Part shown: in pieces, positions 25,983 to 37,134 of the stretch | Layout of the letters: each line of letters opens with the position of its first letter | Position numbering within the stretch: position 1 is the stretch's first letter | From: Verrucomicrobiota bacterium | GTDB taxonomy: Bacteria > Chlamydiota > Chlamydiia > Chlamydiales > Rhabdochlamydiaceae | DNA: 64,000 nucleotides | Direction: 5' to 3' | NCBI GenBank assembly: GCA_018240065.1 | Contig: JAFEGH010000006.1 | Coordinates: 248,001-312,000, forward strand | Made by a program: the position numbers and the translations under genes | The notes under the pieces: model-generated | What the model saw: only the letters and a program-made list of their open reading frames with translations | Told to the model about the DNA's origin: nothing | The model's database searches: none

Positions 25983-27076
25983 AGGCCGAGTGTATCCATG
26001 TTCTTGACAAGGTTGAGGACTTTTAAAAAATGCTCAGAGGTGCCGCGGTGGCAGATTTCTTTCACGAGAGAGTGTCCTGATTCCGCCTTGGTGAAAATAT
26101 AATGGGAAGGCAGATTGCACTGGTCGCGCGTCGAATGTTGGAACGTGATCTGGTGCAACAGTTTGTGATGGCGATGGAAAGAGAATTGTTGTTCGTCGGC
26201 GGTCTCGATATCGACCGAGAGGATCAGGCCGGGAGGGAGTTCTGCGTGCTGGGCGGAAGAAAGAGAGATCTCGATGGGGTTAGCTCCTGCCTGATAGGTG
26301 AACAGCAGAGCATCCTTTTCCTTGCGTACGGATTTGAATTGCCACCCTAATTGTCCGCCCAGCCAAGCCTGTAGATACATTGCCTGGATTTTGGTGTGGC
26401 AGAAGAATGCCGTCTCTTGCGCATTGTAAGTGACGGTGATTTTTTTGGACTTCTGGATCTGGCTGAAATTGTCGTCCGAGTAGAATGCCATTGATAGCAT
26501 TTCGCGCCAGCTTTCGATCCTGGCCCAATTGAGGTCCGCGATGTCGCAATGGGATTTTTCCATATGTTGGAGAATGCTGGAGGCAAAACGGGGCAGATTG
26601 TCGGTAGCTTCCGAATCGAAGATCAGGCGATTGGCGAACTGCTCAAGCTGGTAGCAGAGCGGGTCGTCTTTGCTTGGGTCTTCCGCCCAGACGAGATAGA
26701 CGGGGAGGTCAGCGAGGATGTGGGGGAGGACGACGAAGGGCACGCGCTCGTTGGATGTTCCTGAAGTGTCGATCTGGATGTAGTCGCAGGCGACGTCGAA
26801 TTCCCCCTTGCTGGAGGACATGATCGAGACTTCTGTTTTGAGGGAATCCTCTTTTGCCGCTTTATCGACGGTGACGAAGATGACCCGAGAAGGGAATTTC
26901 TCGACGACTTTCTGCGCAATGCGCTGGATGTAGGGGGTGCGGTGGTTCTTCTGGGTGTAGAAAATCAGGTTAAAAAGACAGGCTCTGGCAACGTTGGTCG
27001 TCTCCAGAGATTCCCAAATGCGGTTGAGTTCGTTCTGGATGTCCGCAGGAGAAACAGGACGGGATGAGGTGGTCAT
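25976..27076 (-). CDS. opcA: OpcA-like glucose-6-phosphate dehydrogenase assembly protein
   Basis: The 366-aa protein sits between zwf and pgl. The N-terminal half has the OpcA features NVARACLFNLIFY, FPSRVIFVTVD and LPHILADLPVYLVWAEDP. OpcA is an allosteric effector or assembly factor of glucose-6-phosphate dehydrogenase in cyanobacteria and actinobacteria. The start ATG at 27076 overlaps the zwf stop as TAATG, so translation is coupled to zwf. A longer frame from 27091 would intrude into zwf without benefit. Confidence 0.85.
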   Translation of the reverse strand: MTTSSRPVSPADIQNELNRIWESLETTNVARACLFNLIFYTQKNHRTPYIQRIAQKVVEKFPSRVIFVTVDKAAKEDSLKTEVSIMSSSKGEFDVACDYIQIDTSGTSNERVPFVVLPHILADLPVYLVWAEDPSKDDPLCYQLEQFANRLIFDSEATDNLPRFASSILQHMEKSHCDIADLNWARIESWREMLSMAFYSDDNFSQIQKSKKITVTYNAQETAFFCHTKIQAMYLQAWLGGQLGWQFKSVRKEKDALLFTYQAGANPIEISLSSAQHAELPPGLILSVDIETADEQQFSFHRHHKLLHQITFQHSTRDQCNLPSHYIFTKAESGHSLVKEICHRGTSEHFLKVLNLVKNMDTLGLC

Positions 27077-28620
27077 TAGATCAGTCTCCATTTGCGGTTG
27101 TCTCGTGCCATCATTTCATCTGCTGCCTTCGGTCCCCAGGTTCCCGATTGGTAGTTGGGGAAATCGGCCTGTTTGTTTTCGAACCAATGATTGATCAGAG
27201 GAGTAAGAAGGCGCCATGAGTCGAACACCTCGTCCTGTCTTGCGAAAAGGGTGTTGTCTCCCAGGATGCAATCCTGGATCAGCCTCTCGTATGCTTCAGG
27301 CGGACTCATTCCGAAATAGGAGCCGTAGCGGAAGTCCATCTTGACCGGTTGAATCGGGCTCGATGGGCCGGGGACTTTACAGTTGATCTTAAGCCCCGTC
27401 CCTTCGTCAGGTTGGATGCGGATAGAAAGCGTATTGGGCTCATTGCGCTTATTGTGCTGCTGGAAAAGGACGCCCGGAGGGTCCTTGAAGACGATGGCGA
27501 TCTCGGTGGCGCGCTTAGGGAGGCGCTTTCCTCCACGCAGATAAAACGGAACCCCCGACCATCGCCAGTTGTCGATGAAGAGGCGCAGGGCGGCGTAGGT
27601 TTCGACATTGGACGTCGGGGAGACGTTCTTTTCCTGTCTGTAGCCAACAACGGGCTCTCCGTTGATATAGCCGGGGGCGTATTGGCCGCGGATACAGGAG
27701 CTTTCAAAGTCGGCTTGCTGGAAGGGGCGGATCGCCTGGAGGACTTTTACCTTTTCATCATGGATCGCATCGGCCGCAAGGCTCACGGGAGGTTCCATCG
27801 CGACAAGCGAGAGCAACTGCATCATATGGTTTTGAACGATGTCCCTGAGCATTCCTGCTTCTTCCCAGAAGGCGCCGCGCGAGCCGATCCCGATATCCTC
27901 AGCAACAGTGATTTGCACGTGGTCGATGTAGCGGTTGTTCCAGACTGACTCAAAAAGCGAGTTGGCAAAACGGAAGACTAAAATATTCTGGACCGTCTCT
28001 TTCCCAAGGTAGTGGTCGATCCTGTAGATCTGCTGCTCTTTTAAGAAGCGGAGAAGCTCTTTTTGCAGGGCCTTTGCCGAGTCGAGATCATGGCCGAAGG
28101 GTTTTTCGATGATGATGCGCGACCATTTGTCCTGGACTTTATTGGCGTCGTAGATGAGACCGCTTTTCTGCATTTTTTCGCAGATCAGAGGAAAGAAGCT
28201 CGGTTGCGTCGAAAGGTAGAAGACGCGGTTGCCTTTGGTGCCCAGCTTGGTGTCGAGGTCTTTTAAGAGGTCCTGCAGTCTGTTATACCCTTCGTCTTCA
28301 TGGAATTCGGAGCGATGGTAGTAAAGATTCTCCTGGAAGTTTTGCCAAAGGGCCTCGTCGATCGGCTTGACACGGGAGAAGCTGCTGACAGCTTGCTTCA
28401 TCTCTTCGCGGAACTGTTCGTTGGTCTTTTCCCGTCTTGCGAAACCAACGCAGGCGAACTGGGGAGGGAGCTGACCTTCTCTTGCCAGGTTATAGATCGC
28501 GGGGATGAGCTTTCGGGCAGTCAAATCGCCAGTCGCGCCGAAAATGACCAGAATGCAGGGTTCGATAAAGCGGCTGGATACCCCTGGCTCTTCCAAAGGG
28601 TGGGCATTCGTCGCAGGCAT
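27076..28620 (-). CDS. zwf: Glucose-6-phosphate 1-dehydrogenase
   Basis: Zwf oxidises glucose-6-phosphate with NADP as the first step of the oxidative pentose phosphate pathway. The 514-aa protein has the nucleotide-binding start LVIFGATGDLTARKLIP, the active-site signature RIDHYLGKETVQN (catalytic His after the Asp), and EKPFGHDLDSAKAL. The frame runs up to 28683, but the ATG at 28620 has AAGGA upstream and gives the normal length, so I use it. It is first in the zwf-opcA-pgl operon and divergent from the coiled-coil gene at 28767. Confidence 0.97.
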   Translation of the reverse strand: MPATNAHPLEEPGVSSRFIEPCILVIFGATGDLTARKLIPAIYNLAREGQLPPQFACVGFARREKTNEQFREEMKQAVSSFSRVKPIDEALWQNFQENLYYHRSEFHEDEGYNRLQDLLKDLDTKLGTKGNRVFYLSTQPSFFPLICEKMQKSGLIYDANKVQDKWSRIIIEKPFGHDLDSAKALQKELLRFLKEQQIYRIDHYLGKETVQNILVFRFANSLFESVWNNRYIDHVQITVAEDIGIGSRGAFWEEAGMLRDIVQNHMMQLLSLVAMEPPVSLAADAIHDEKVKVLQAIRPFQQADFESSCIRGQYAPGYINGEPVVGYRQEKNVSPTSNVETYAALRLFIDNWRWSGVPFYLRGGKRLPKRATEIAIVFKDPPGVLFQQHNKRNEPNTLSIRIQPDEGTGLKINCKVPGPSSPIQPVKMDFRYGSYFGMSPPEAYERLIQDCILGDNTLFARQDEVFDSWRLLTPLINHWFENKQADFPNYQSGTWGPKAADEMMARDNRKWRLI

Positions 28621-28766
28621 AGAGTATGTTCCTTGAATTAGTTCTAAGCCTCTATCAAACACCAGAGCCATTTTTGCTGCCAAGCCCTAAATTTTTCGAT
28701 ATGAAGTTTGACAAGAAATCAGTCAGGGGAGGAAAATTTAAAGATAATGTAAATTTGGAGGTGGGT

Positions 28767-30461
28767 ATGGCAACAAAAACGCACCCAGCATCAGGCTTGA
28801 AAGGCGGGAATACATACGTTGACCCCAGCGACAATCCTTTGACTAGAAGCATTATCGAAGAATTCGGACTGCGCCGCCGTCAAGTGACCCAAGTCGATTC
28901 CAAAACCACCTCGCAGCTCGGAGGGACCCTTCTCCAGCGCGCTGAAGACATTTACGTCCAGACCAAGTATGTCCGTACGCTTGTGGGAAATGCCAAAGAC
29001 AACCCGGCCCGTTTTGGATGTTCCGTCTTCGCTCTGGCTTCAGGCCTTGCTAGCCTTTATTCCGGAGACCTCATCTCAGGAGGATTCGCAACTGTTCTCG
29101 GTGCCAAAGAACTATACAATCAGTGCACCGACGGCGGCAGCTGCAATTTGCAGAAGTTGCTCAATGATATCAACGCCGATGTCGACATGGTTAGGTCTTT
29201 GGAAGAAGGCCAGCAAAAGTCCTATCAGCTCATCGAGGACAACCTTTCATTGATCAGCGGAGATGTCGATACGCTTTATGCAAAGCTCGACCAGATCAGA
29301 GATCTCAATGTAGAAGGGATGGGCGTTCTTGATGGGGCCAAAAAAAGGGCTTATCAAAAAGGGCTGGAAGCTAAAGAAGCGTATCGGGAAGCTTTGAGAC
29401 TGTTCAAAGACTCCAAAGAGCTCTTTTCTTCGTCAAAAGAAGTCTATGCAAGGTGCGCCTCTTATTTCTCCCTGATCAAAGACCTGGCAAATGATGAGGA
29501 TATGCAAACGCCTCTAATTGACAAAGTGAGTGCGCTCGTTCAGACGGCTGAAAAGGCCAGCGCAGAATGTGCGGATGGAAAGCAAAAACTGGACGATGCA
29601 GATGCAAAGTTCAGTGAGGCGATGGCAGCGCTTAGCAAGGCTGTTGGGCTTAAAGACCAGGCGATCGAGATGATCTCGAGAACCGTGCAAAGCGCACAGG
29701 ACACCCTCAAGGCCGGCATGGAAAAAGCTGTCTACACGAAGGAATGCAAAGAACGGATCCAAGCGACGCAGCAGGAACTCAATGAGATCAAAGAACGCAG
29801 CGACGACATCATGCGCCTGCTTGATGAGATGTCCGAGGATGTCAAAAAAGCGAAAGCGGAAGCGGCGAAAAAACTTGATCCTTCCGATGTCGTCGTTGGC
29901 GTTGGCGCTGGGGTTATGTTCTCCTCTTTAGGGACATTTTCTGCTCTGGCCCTCGGAGTCACCGCCGCTTATGCCTGGCACAACGGGTCGACAATCGCCG
30001 ATACGACCAAGAAGGTCTACAATTATTTCTTCGGGACTCCTTTGCCGCCTCCTGACCCGATGCGAACAGACGAGGTCATCCGCGTTAATCTCAACCAACA
30101 GTCGAGCGGGTATTATGGATGGATGAAAGGACGCGCCTCTTACACCTATGGGTCTGTTGACGTGAATTTTGGGGGTGGCGATATCCATCAGCTCCGTTTT
30201 GACTTAAATCAGCGCGACTATCCGATTTCCAAAGAGGACCTGTTCACATTTTATAGCAGCATGATGGTCAAACTGGGCGATGGGAGGTTGAAGCCTGAGC
30301 GCTGCAAGGAAATCCTGGGCCAGCTGGAATCTAGCGTCGTCAGCCGGGGCGGACTGAATCCAAATGTCAAAGGGCTGATCAAAGAAAGACAGGCAGCCAA
30401 TGGACTTGTCAAGGCTTTGCATCAGTACTGCGACAAACTGCTCCAGCAGCATAAAGCCTGA
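28767..30461 (+). CDS. Coiled-coil protein with two hydrophobic regions, effector-like
   Basis: The 564-aa protein starts at MATKTHPASGLKGGN, chosen because GGAGG lies 5 nt before this ATG; the longer frame from 28626 has no ribosome site. A hydrophobic stretch around residues 85-115 is rich in Gly/Ala/Ser. A long helical coiled-coil region follows (about 120-400, Glu/Lys/Ala-rich), then a second hydrophobic stretch (starting VVVGVGAGVMFSSLGTFSAL) and a soluble tail. No signal peptide or known domain is seen. Two hydrophobic segments around coiled coils recall type III translocators and inclusion-membrane proteins, but there is no specific match. It interrupts the chlamydial block between zwf and yqgF. 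Confidence 0.75.
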   Translation: MATKTHPASGLKGGNTYVDPSDNPLTRSIIEEFGLRRRQVTQVDSKTTSQLGGTLLQRAEDIYVQTKYVRTLVGNAKDNPARFGCSVFALASGLASLYSGDLISGGFATVLGAKELYNQCTDGGSCNLQKLLNDINADVDMVRSLEEGQQKSYQLIEDNLSLISGDVDTLYAKLDQIRDLNVEGMGVLDGAKKRAYQKGLEAKEAYREALRLFKDSKELFSSSKEVYARCASYFSLIKDLANDEDMQTPLIDKVSALVQTAEKASAECADGKQKLDDADAKFSEAMAALSKAVGLKDQAIEMISRTVQSAQDTLKAGMEKAVYTKECKERIQATQQELNEIKERSDDIMRLLDEMSEDVKKAKAEAAKKLDPSDVVVGVGAGVMFSSLGTFSALALGVTAAYAWHNGSTIADTTKKVYNYFFGTPLPPPDPMRTDEVIRVNLNQQSSGYYGWMKGRASYTYGSVDVNFGGGDIHQLRFDLNQRDYPISKEDLFTFYSSMMVKLGDGRLKPERCKEILGQLESSVVSRGGLNPNVKGLIKERQAANGLVKALHQYCDKLLQQHKA

Positions 30462-30471
30462 TTCATATAGA

Positions 30472-30491
30472 CCCTCTCTTTTCGGAGGGGG
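30472..30491. terminator. Possible short bidirectional terminator hairpin
   Basis: A GC-rich hairpin (ACCCTCT / AGGGGGT with G-U pairing) lies between two convergent genes. The T-tract is poor on both strands, so this is tentative. Confidence 0.35.
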
Positions 30492-31514
30492 TTATTCTGC
30501 GTACTTAAACATTGCGTCGATGCAGGCTTGCGCACCTTTCAGGACGCTCGGGTCGATCTCAATGATCTGAGAGGGGCTTGGATCTTTAAGAGCGTTGTAT
30601 ATCATTTCCAAACTGTTCGAGCGCATATAGCGGCATAGCGAGCAGGAGCCGACGAGTTTCAGCGTCGAATTTTCAGCCTGGAGACGTGAGGCGATGCCGC
30701 ACTCTGTGAGCAGCAGCAGTGGTGTCTCAGCGTTCCCGTGCGCTTGGACGTAATCGATCATTCCCGTCGTCGAGAAGACAGCGTCGGCTTTAGCGACTAC
30801 TTCAGGTTTGCACTCGGGGTGAGCCAGGACCTTAAGCGCGGGATGGCGATCTTTTAGATAGTCGACCTGCTCCGGCTCGAACTGCTCGTGGACATAGCAG
30901 GTGCCGTGGTAGAAGAGCAGCTCTTTATCGATCTTTTTTTCCCTTAGATAGTTTTGGATGTTCTGCCCCATCAGTCGATCCGGTAGAAAGTAGATTTTGC
31001 GGCTCGGGATCCTTTCGATGATCTTGTAGACGTTAGAGGAGGTCACGCACACATCGCAGGCGGCTTTGACAGCTGCTGTCGTATTGATGTAGCAGACAAA
31101 AGTGTGATCGGGATATTGCTCTTTCAGTTTCCAAACGGTACCTGCATCGATGCTGTCGGCAAGACTGCAGCCTCCATTGGGGTTGGGATCGATCACTGTC
31201 TTGGAAGGATTGAGGATTTTGGCGGTCTCCGCCATGAAGCGCACGGCGGGGAAAACGATGATATCGGCTTCCGCATTTTTAGCTTGCCTGGCAAGACCAT
31301 AGGAATCGCCGCAGTGGTCTGCCGCGCCGTAGATGATGTCGGGATGCACGTAGGAGTGGGCGAGGATGAGCGCGTTCCTTTCCTTTTTTAGCCGGGCGAT
31401 CGACTCGATGAAGGGAAAAAGGCGCTTGCACCTTTCGAAAGTGTAGGTGCAGACGGAGCTGTCGACAGTGATGTTCTTCAGCTTCTCATAGAGGCTTTCG
31501 ACGGTAATGCTCAT
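30492..31514 (-). CDS. nadA: Quinolinate synthase NadA
   Basis: NadA condenses iminoaspartate with dihydroxyacetone phosphate to quinolinate, using a 4Fe-4S cluster, in NAD synthesis. The 340-aa protein has three internally similar domains and the expected elements: NALILAHSYVHPDII, FPAVRFMAETAKILNP, NGGCSLAD, CVTSSNVYKII, LPDRLMGQNI, YHGTCYVHEQF, STTGMIDYV and GSCSLCRYM. The Cys of GGCS, GTC and GSCSLC are candidate cluster ligands. Neither nadB nor nadC is in this window. Its ATG overlaps the yqgF stop by 4 nt, so the two are coupled. Confidence 0.9.
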   Translation of the reverse strand: MSITVESLYEKLKNITVDSSVCTYTFERCKRLFPFIESIARLKKERNALILAHSYVHPDIIYGAADHCGDSYGLARQAKNAEADIIVFPAVRFMAETAKILNPSKTVIDPNPNGGCSLADSIDAGTVWKLKEQYPDHTFVCYINTTAAVKAACDVCVTSSNVYKIIERIPSRKIYFLPDRLMGQNIQNYLREKKIDKELLFYHGTCYVHEQFEPEQVDYLKDRHPALKVLAHPECKPEVVAKADAVFSTTGMIDYVQAHGNAETPLLLLTECGIASRLQAENSTLKLVGSCSLCRYMRSNSLEMIYNALKDPSPSQIIEIDPSVLKGAQACIDAMFKYAE

Positions 31515-31933
31515 GGACGCAATGAATCGAGGTAATTTTGTAAAATGGATACTGCGGAGAGGGCATCGCTGAGTTCCGCTCTTTTTTTTCGCGATACGTC
31601 AAAGTCCAGGAGCATCCTCTCGACACCCGAAGATGTCAGCCTCTCGTCCCAAAAAACGATTGGGTAGGGGAGGGTCTGTTCGAGGACTTTGGCAAAAGCT
31701 TTGACCAGAAGAGCCATCTCACCCTCTTTTCCATTCAAAAGAAGGGGCAGTCCAATAACAACCTTGTCGATCTCCTTATAACGGGAGAGCGCGGTTGCGA
31801 TCAATTTGGCTGTCTGAACAGCGTCTTTGGCAGCTCGGATCGTGTCCAAAGGCTGTGCGATGATCCGCCTTTCATCGGAAATGGCCAGTCCTAGCCTGAC
31901 CTTTCCGAAATCAATTCCGACGATGCGGCCCAA
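31511..31933 (-). CDS. yqgF: Putative pre-16S rRNA nuclease YqgF/RuvX
   Basis: The 140-aa protein has the RNase H-like YqgF fold: GIDFGKVRLGLAISDERRII at the N terminus (acidic catalytic Asp), VIGLPLLLNGKEGEMALLVK in the middle and FWDERLTSSGVERML with the second catalytic Asp-Glu. It is thought to mature the 5' end of 16S rRNA. It begins 3 nt after pyrG on the same strand. The pyrG-yqgF-zwf order matches C. trachomatis as I recall it. Confidence 0.93.
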   Translation of the reverse strand: MGRIVGIDFGKVRLGLAISDERRIIAQPLDTIRAAKDAVQTAKLIATALSRYKEIDKVVIGLPLLLNGKEGEMALLVKAFAKVLEQTLPYPIVFWDERLTSSGVERMLLDFDVSRKKRAELSDALSAVSILQNYLDSLRP

Positions 31934-31935
31934 AT

Positions 31936-33603
<1,668 letters not shown>

Positions 33604-33831
33604 CTAAAGTTAATTTTCAACTGAGGAACCTATCTCAGCAAAGCTTCTGATCGTCATTTTGACCGTTTCAAACAAACTTAAATGTTTGAAGGCGAAATTG
33701 CAGGGAAGCCCAGGGTGACAATTGCCTCGCGAGGTCGCTCTGTAATTAGGCTTTTTTCTTGCTTTCTTAATCGAAAAACTTTAAAAAACAGGGACAATTG
33801 CAATGACAATCATCTTTATAAGGATTTTTAT

Positions 33832-35256
33832 ATGTCGGTATTAGAGGCGACCAAGAGACGATTCGTTCCTGTCAGCGTGTTCCAGCTGTTCTCGATCGGG
33901 ATTGGGCCTTCCAGTTCTCACACCGTGGGACCCATGCGCGCCGCCCGGTCTTTCGTACAGGAACTCGAAGCGGAAGGACATCTGCCTCTAATCGCTTCTC
34001 TTACCATCGAGCTTTTTGGATCTCTGGCGATGACAGGCAAAGGGCATGCTACCGACATCGCCGTGCTGCTCGGCATGGAAGGGGAGTCTCCCGAATCGAT
34101 CGATCCTAACTGCGTGCAAGAGCGGGTCGCCAGGATCGAGTCTGAAAAGACTCTGCGCCTCCTCGGCTTGCATGAGGTTCCATTTGTCATCGAAGAACAT
34201 CTGCAGTTCCATAAAGGCAAACGTTTCACGTTCCACTCTAATGCGATGCGCTTTAAGGCTTATGACGCTAAAGGGGCCGTGCTGCTGTCCGACATTTACT
34301 ATTCGGTGGGAGGGGGCTTCGTCGTTCCGCAGGAACAGGCGCTCGAACCATCGTTTACGAGTACGGCGGAAGATATAATTCCCTATCCTTTTCAGACTTG
34401 TGAAGAACTGCAGTACCATTGCCGTGAAAATAAGATGACGATTGCCGAGCTCATGATGGAAAACGAAAAGACCTGGAAGAGCGAGGAGCAGATCCGCGAA
34501 GGAATTCTTAAGATCTGGCATGTGATGCAGGCCTGTGTCGAGCGGGGCATTCAGCAGGAAGGGATCTTGCCGGGCGGGCTGGAAGTGAAGCGCAGAGCCG
34601 CCGAGATGTACCGCACCCTGACTCAAAATGGCGATCTGATCAAAGACCCCTCCGAGATCTTCGACTGGGTCAGTCTATTCGCTTTGGCCGTCAATGAAGA
34701 GAACGCAGCCGGTGGAAGAGTTGTCACCGCTCCCACTAACGGCGCAGCCGGCATCATTCCCGCTGTCCTGCACTATTACCAGAAATTCATTCCGTCCTTT
34801 AGCGAAGAGGGCGTCATCACATTTTTCCTGACCGCTGCCGCAATCGGCATCCTGTACAAAGAAGGCGCTTCCTTGTCCGCTGCCGAAATGGGCTGCCAGG
34901 GCGAGGTCGGGGTCGCCACCTCGATGGCCGCCGGCGGCCTTGCAGCTGCATTGGGCGGTTCAAACGCACAGATTGAAAATGCCGCTGAGATTGGGATGGA
35001 GCACAACCTCGGACTGACCTGCGATCCGATCGCGGGACTCGTTCAGATCCCTTGCATCGAGCGCAACACTATGGGTGCTATCAAGGCCATTAATGCGATG
35101 AGGCTGGCTATGCACAACGATGGCGAGCACCGCGTCACCCTTGACCAGGTGATCGCCGCCATGCGGCAGACAGGCGAGGACATGCAGTCCAAGTACAAAG
35201 AGACCGCAGAAGGCGGCCTTGCTCTATTTGTCCCGGTCAATTTGCCTGAGTGTTGA
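33832..35256 (+). CDS. L-serine ammonia-lyase (single-chain, iron-sulfur)
   Basis: The enzyme deaminates L-serine to pyruvate. The 474-aa protein has the N-terminal SDH-beta part ([20 protein letters not shown]) and the C-terminal SDH-alpha part with [54 protein letters not shown] and [12 protein letters not shown]. The three Cys of those segments are the expected 4Fe-4S ligands. The frame is open to 33682, but [11 protein letters not shown] at 33832 has AAGG upstream and matches the normal start. Serine to pyruvate conversion would feed carbon in an amino-acid-scavenging bacterium. A clear terminator follows. Confidence 0.94.
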   Translation: MSVLEATKRRFVPVSVFQLFSIGIGPSSSHTVGPMRAARSFVQELEAEGHLPLIASLTIELFGSLAMTGKGHATDIAVLLGMEGESPESIDPNCVQERVARIESEKTLRLLGLHEVPFVIEEHLQFHKGKRFTFHSNAMRFKAYDAKGAVLLSDIYYSVGGGFVVPQEQALEPSFTSTAEDIIPYPFQTCEELQYHCRENKMTIAELMMENEKTWKSEEQIREGILKIWHVMQACVERGIQQEGILPGGLEVKRRAAEMYRTLTQNGDLIKDPSEIFDWVSLFALAVNEENAAGGRVVTAPTNGAAGIIPAVLHYYQKFIPSFSEEGVITFFLTAAAIGILYKEGASLSAAEMGCQGEVGVATSMAAGGLAAALGGSNAQIENAAEIGMEHNLGLTCDPIAGLVQIPCIERNTMGAIKAINAMRLAMHNDGEHRVTLDQVIAAMRQTGEDMQSKYKETAEGGLALFVPVNLPEC

Positions 35257-35262
35257 TCCAAA

Positions 35263-35320
35263 GAGTGTTCCCAAAAGATGCTTGAAGACTTTTGAGAACA
35301 CTCACTGCCCTTTTTCTTTT
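35263..35320 (+). terminator. Rho-independent terminator after serine dehydratase
   Basis: GAGTGTTC (35263-35270) pairs with GAACACTC (35296-35303), extended by CAAAAG / CTTTTG, and a T-rich run at 35310-35320 follows. It isolates serine dehydratase from the phosphofructokinase run. Confidence 0.85.
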
Positions 35321-35493
35321 GAACCTATCCTATGAAGTTTTTTTATCAGGACAGCTTCTTCCTGCCGCCCTGTTTTTTGCCGGTAAAATAGAGTAAAAAA
35401 ATCCCCGTTGTCCTAATATTGCGAAGAACTCTTTCTCTTTTAAATTACTAATATTTAATGGAGAACGTAAAGTTTTAAAAATAGGTGGGTGGC

Positions 35494-37116
35494 ATGGAAT
35501 GGGAGAGCGGCAACGAGTTGCAAAAAGCAAGACAAGCATATCTTCCTTCTATCCCCCATCTTTTGAGAAGCCTCTCCGAAGTCCAGTTCTCGCCTAGTAA
35601 CGAGAAGTCGGATTCTCAGGATAAAATCAAGGAGCTTTTCCCTCTTACATCAGGCCAGCCTTTCCTTCAGGGCCAACAAGGAGGATCGCGCACTTCCAAG
35701 CAGCTCATGGTAGGGGTTGTTCTTTCAGGCGGGCAGGCGGCAGGCGGGCACAATGTCATCATCGGGATCCACGACGCCTTAAAGCAATTGAACAAGCAAT
35801 CCAGGATTTTTGGATTCATCGATGGCCCCGGAGGGATCGTCGCTGGAAAAAGTCGCGAGCTCACAGCGGAGATTCTAGCTCCTTACCGCAATACGGGCGG
35901 GTTTGACATGATCGGCTCAGGAAGAACCAAGATCGAAACGCAGGAGCAGCTAAATGCGTCGCTTGAAGTGGTGCAGAAGATGAAGCTCGACGGACTGGTC
36001 ATCATCGGAGGGGATGATTCCAACACGAATGCCGCTGTCCTGGCCGAATACTTTTTGAAAAACGGCTGCTCTACAAAAGTCATCGGAGTTCCCAAAACGA
36101 TCGACGGCGATCTCAAAAACGCTTATGTCGGAACTTCGTTCGGGTTCGACACTGCTTGTAAGATTTATTGTGAGATTATTGGAAATATCGCGCGCGACGC
36201 ACAGTCCGCAAAGAAATATTACCACTTCATCAAGCTGATGGGGCGCTCAGCATCCCATATTGCCCTGGAATGTGCACTGGCCACGCGCCCCAATCTCGCC
36301 TTGATCGGGGAAGAGGTCGCAGCACTGAAAAAGACTCTGACTCAATTGACGCAAGAGATTGCAGACCTGATCTGCAAACGCGCCGAACTGGGCAAGCATT
36401 TTGGGGTAATCCTTATTCCAGAAGGACTTGTTGAATTCATCCCTGAGATGTCAGTCTTGATCAAGGAGCTTAACCAAATCCTCTTAAGTGACGCATCAGG
36501 AGACATTAGCCGGATCTCTTCCAAGCTCACTGCATCATCGCAGAGCTGCTTTTCTTCGCTGCCTGAAAGGATCCAGCAGCAGCTTCTTTTGAATCGCGAC
36601 CCTCATGGCAACGTGCAGGTTTCCCTCATCGAGACGGAGCGTCTTTTAATGGAAATGGTGGGCAAAGAGTTGGAAAAACGGCAGAAAGAGGGGAAATGCG
36701 CCGTTAAGTATTTCCCCCTTCAGCACTTTTTAGGATACGAAGGAAGGGCTGGCTTTCCCTCGAACTTCGATTCCAATTACTGCTATGCGTTAGGCTTTAC
36801 CGCCGCTCTGTTGATCGACGAAGGGGCGACAGGCTACATGGCCTCGGTAACCGATTTGACGAAACCTCCGCAGGAATGGGGGATTGGGGGAGTGCCGCTG
36901 ACTGCTCTCATGCACGTCGAAATGCGCAAAGGCAAAGAGAAACCTGTCATCCAAAAAGCCCTTGTCGAATTGAATGGCAAACCCTTCGCTCGATTTCAGC
37001 GCCAGCGCGAGCAATGGAGGCTCCAGGATGAATATCGTTATCCCGGCCCGATCCAGTTTTTCGGCGCTCCCGAGCTTACAGATCAGGTGCCGATCACTCT
37101 CATTTTAGAAACATAA
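35494..37116 (+). CDS. pfp: Pyrophosphate-dependent 6-phosphofructokinase (long, PFP-beta type)
   Basis: PFP phosphorylates fructose-6-phosphate with pyrophosphate, reversibly. The 540-aa protein has VVLSGGQAAGGHNVI, GSGRTKIET, VIIGGDDSNTNAAVLAEYF (Asp-Asp typical of PPi use), GVPKTIDGDLKN (catalytic Asp) and MGRSASHIALECAL. Its length and these motifs match the plant-like long PFP found in chlamydiae. The start ATG at 35494 has GGTGG upstream. It is first in an apparent operon, with the RasGAP-like gene 18 nt downstream and no terminator between. Confidence 0.93.
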   Translation: MEWESGNELQKARQAYLPSIPHLLRSLSEVQFSPSNEKSDSQDKIKELFPLTSGQPFLQGQQGGSRTSKQLMVGVVLSGGQAAGGHNVIIGIHDALKQLNKQSRIFGFIDGPGGIVAGKSRELTAEILAPYRNTGGFDMIGSGRTKIETQEQLNASLEVVQKMKLDGLVIIGGDDSNTNAAVLAEYFLKNGCSTKVIGVPKTIDGDLKNAYVGTSFGFDTACKIYCEIIGNIARDAQSAKKYYHFIKLMGRSASHIALECALATRPNLALIGEEVAALKKTLTQLTQEIADLICKRAELGKHFGVILIPEGLVEFIPEMSVLIKELNQILLSDASGDISRISSKLTASSQSCFSSLPERIQQQLLLNRDPHGNVQVSLIETERLLMEMVGKELEKRQKEGKCAVKYFPLQHFLGYEGRAGFPSNFDSNYCYALGFTAALLIDEGATGYMASVTDLTKPPQEWGIGGVPLTALMHVEMRKGKEKPVIQKALVELNGKPFARFQRQREQWRLQDEYRYPGPIQFFGAPELTDQVPITLILET

Positions 37117-37134
37117 ACTATAAATCATGCAATT

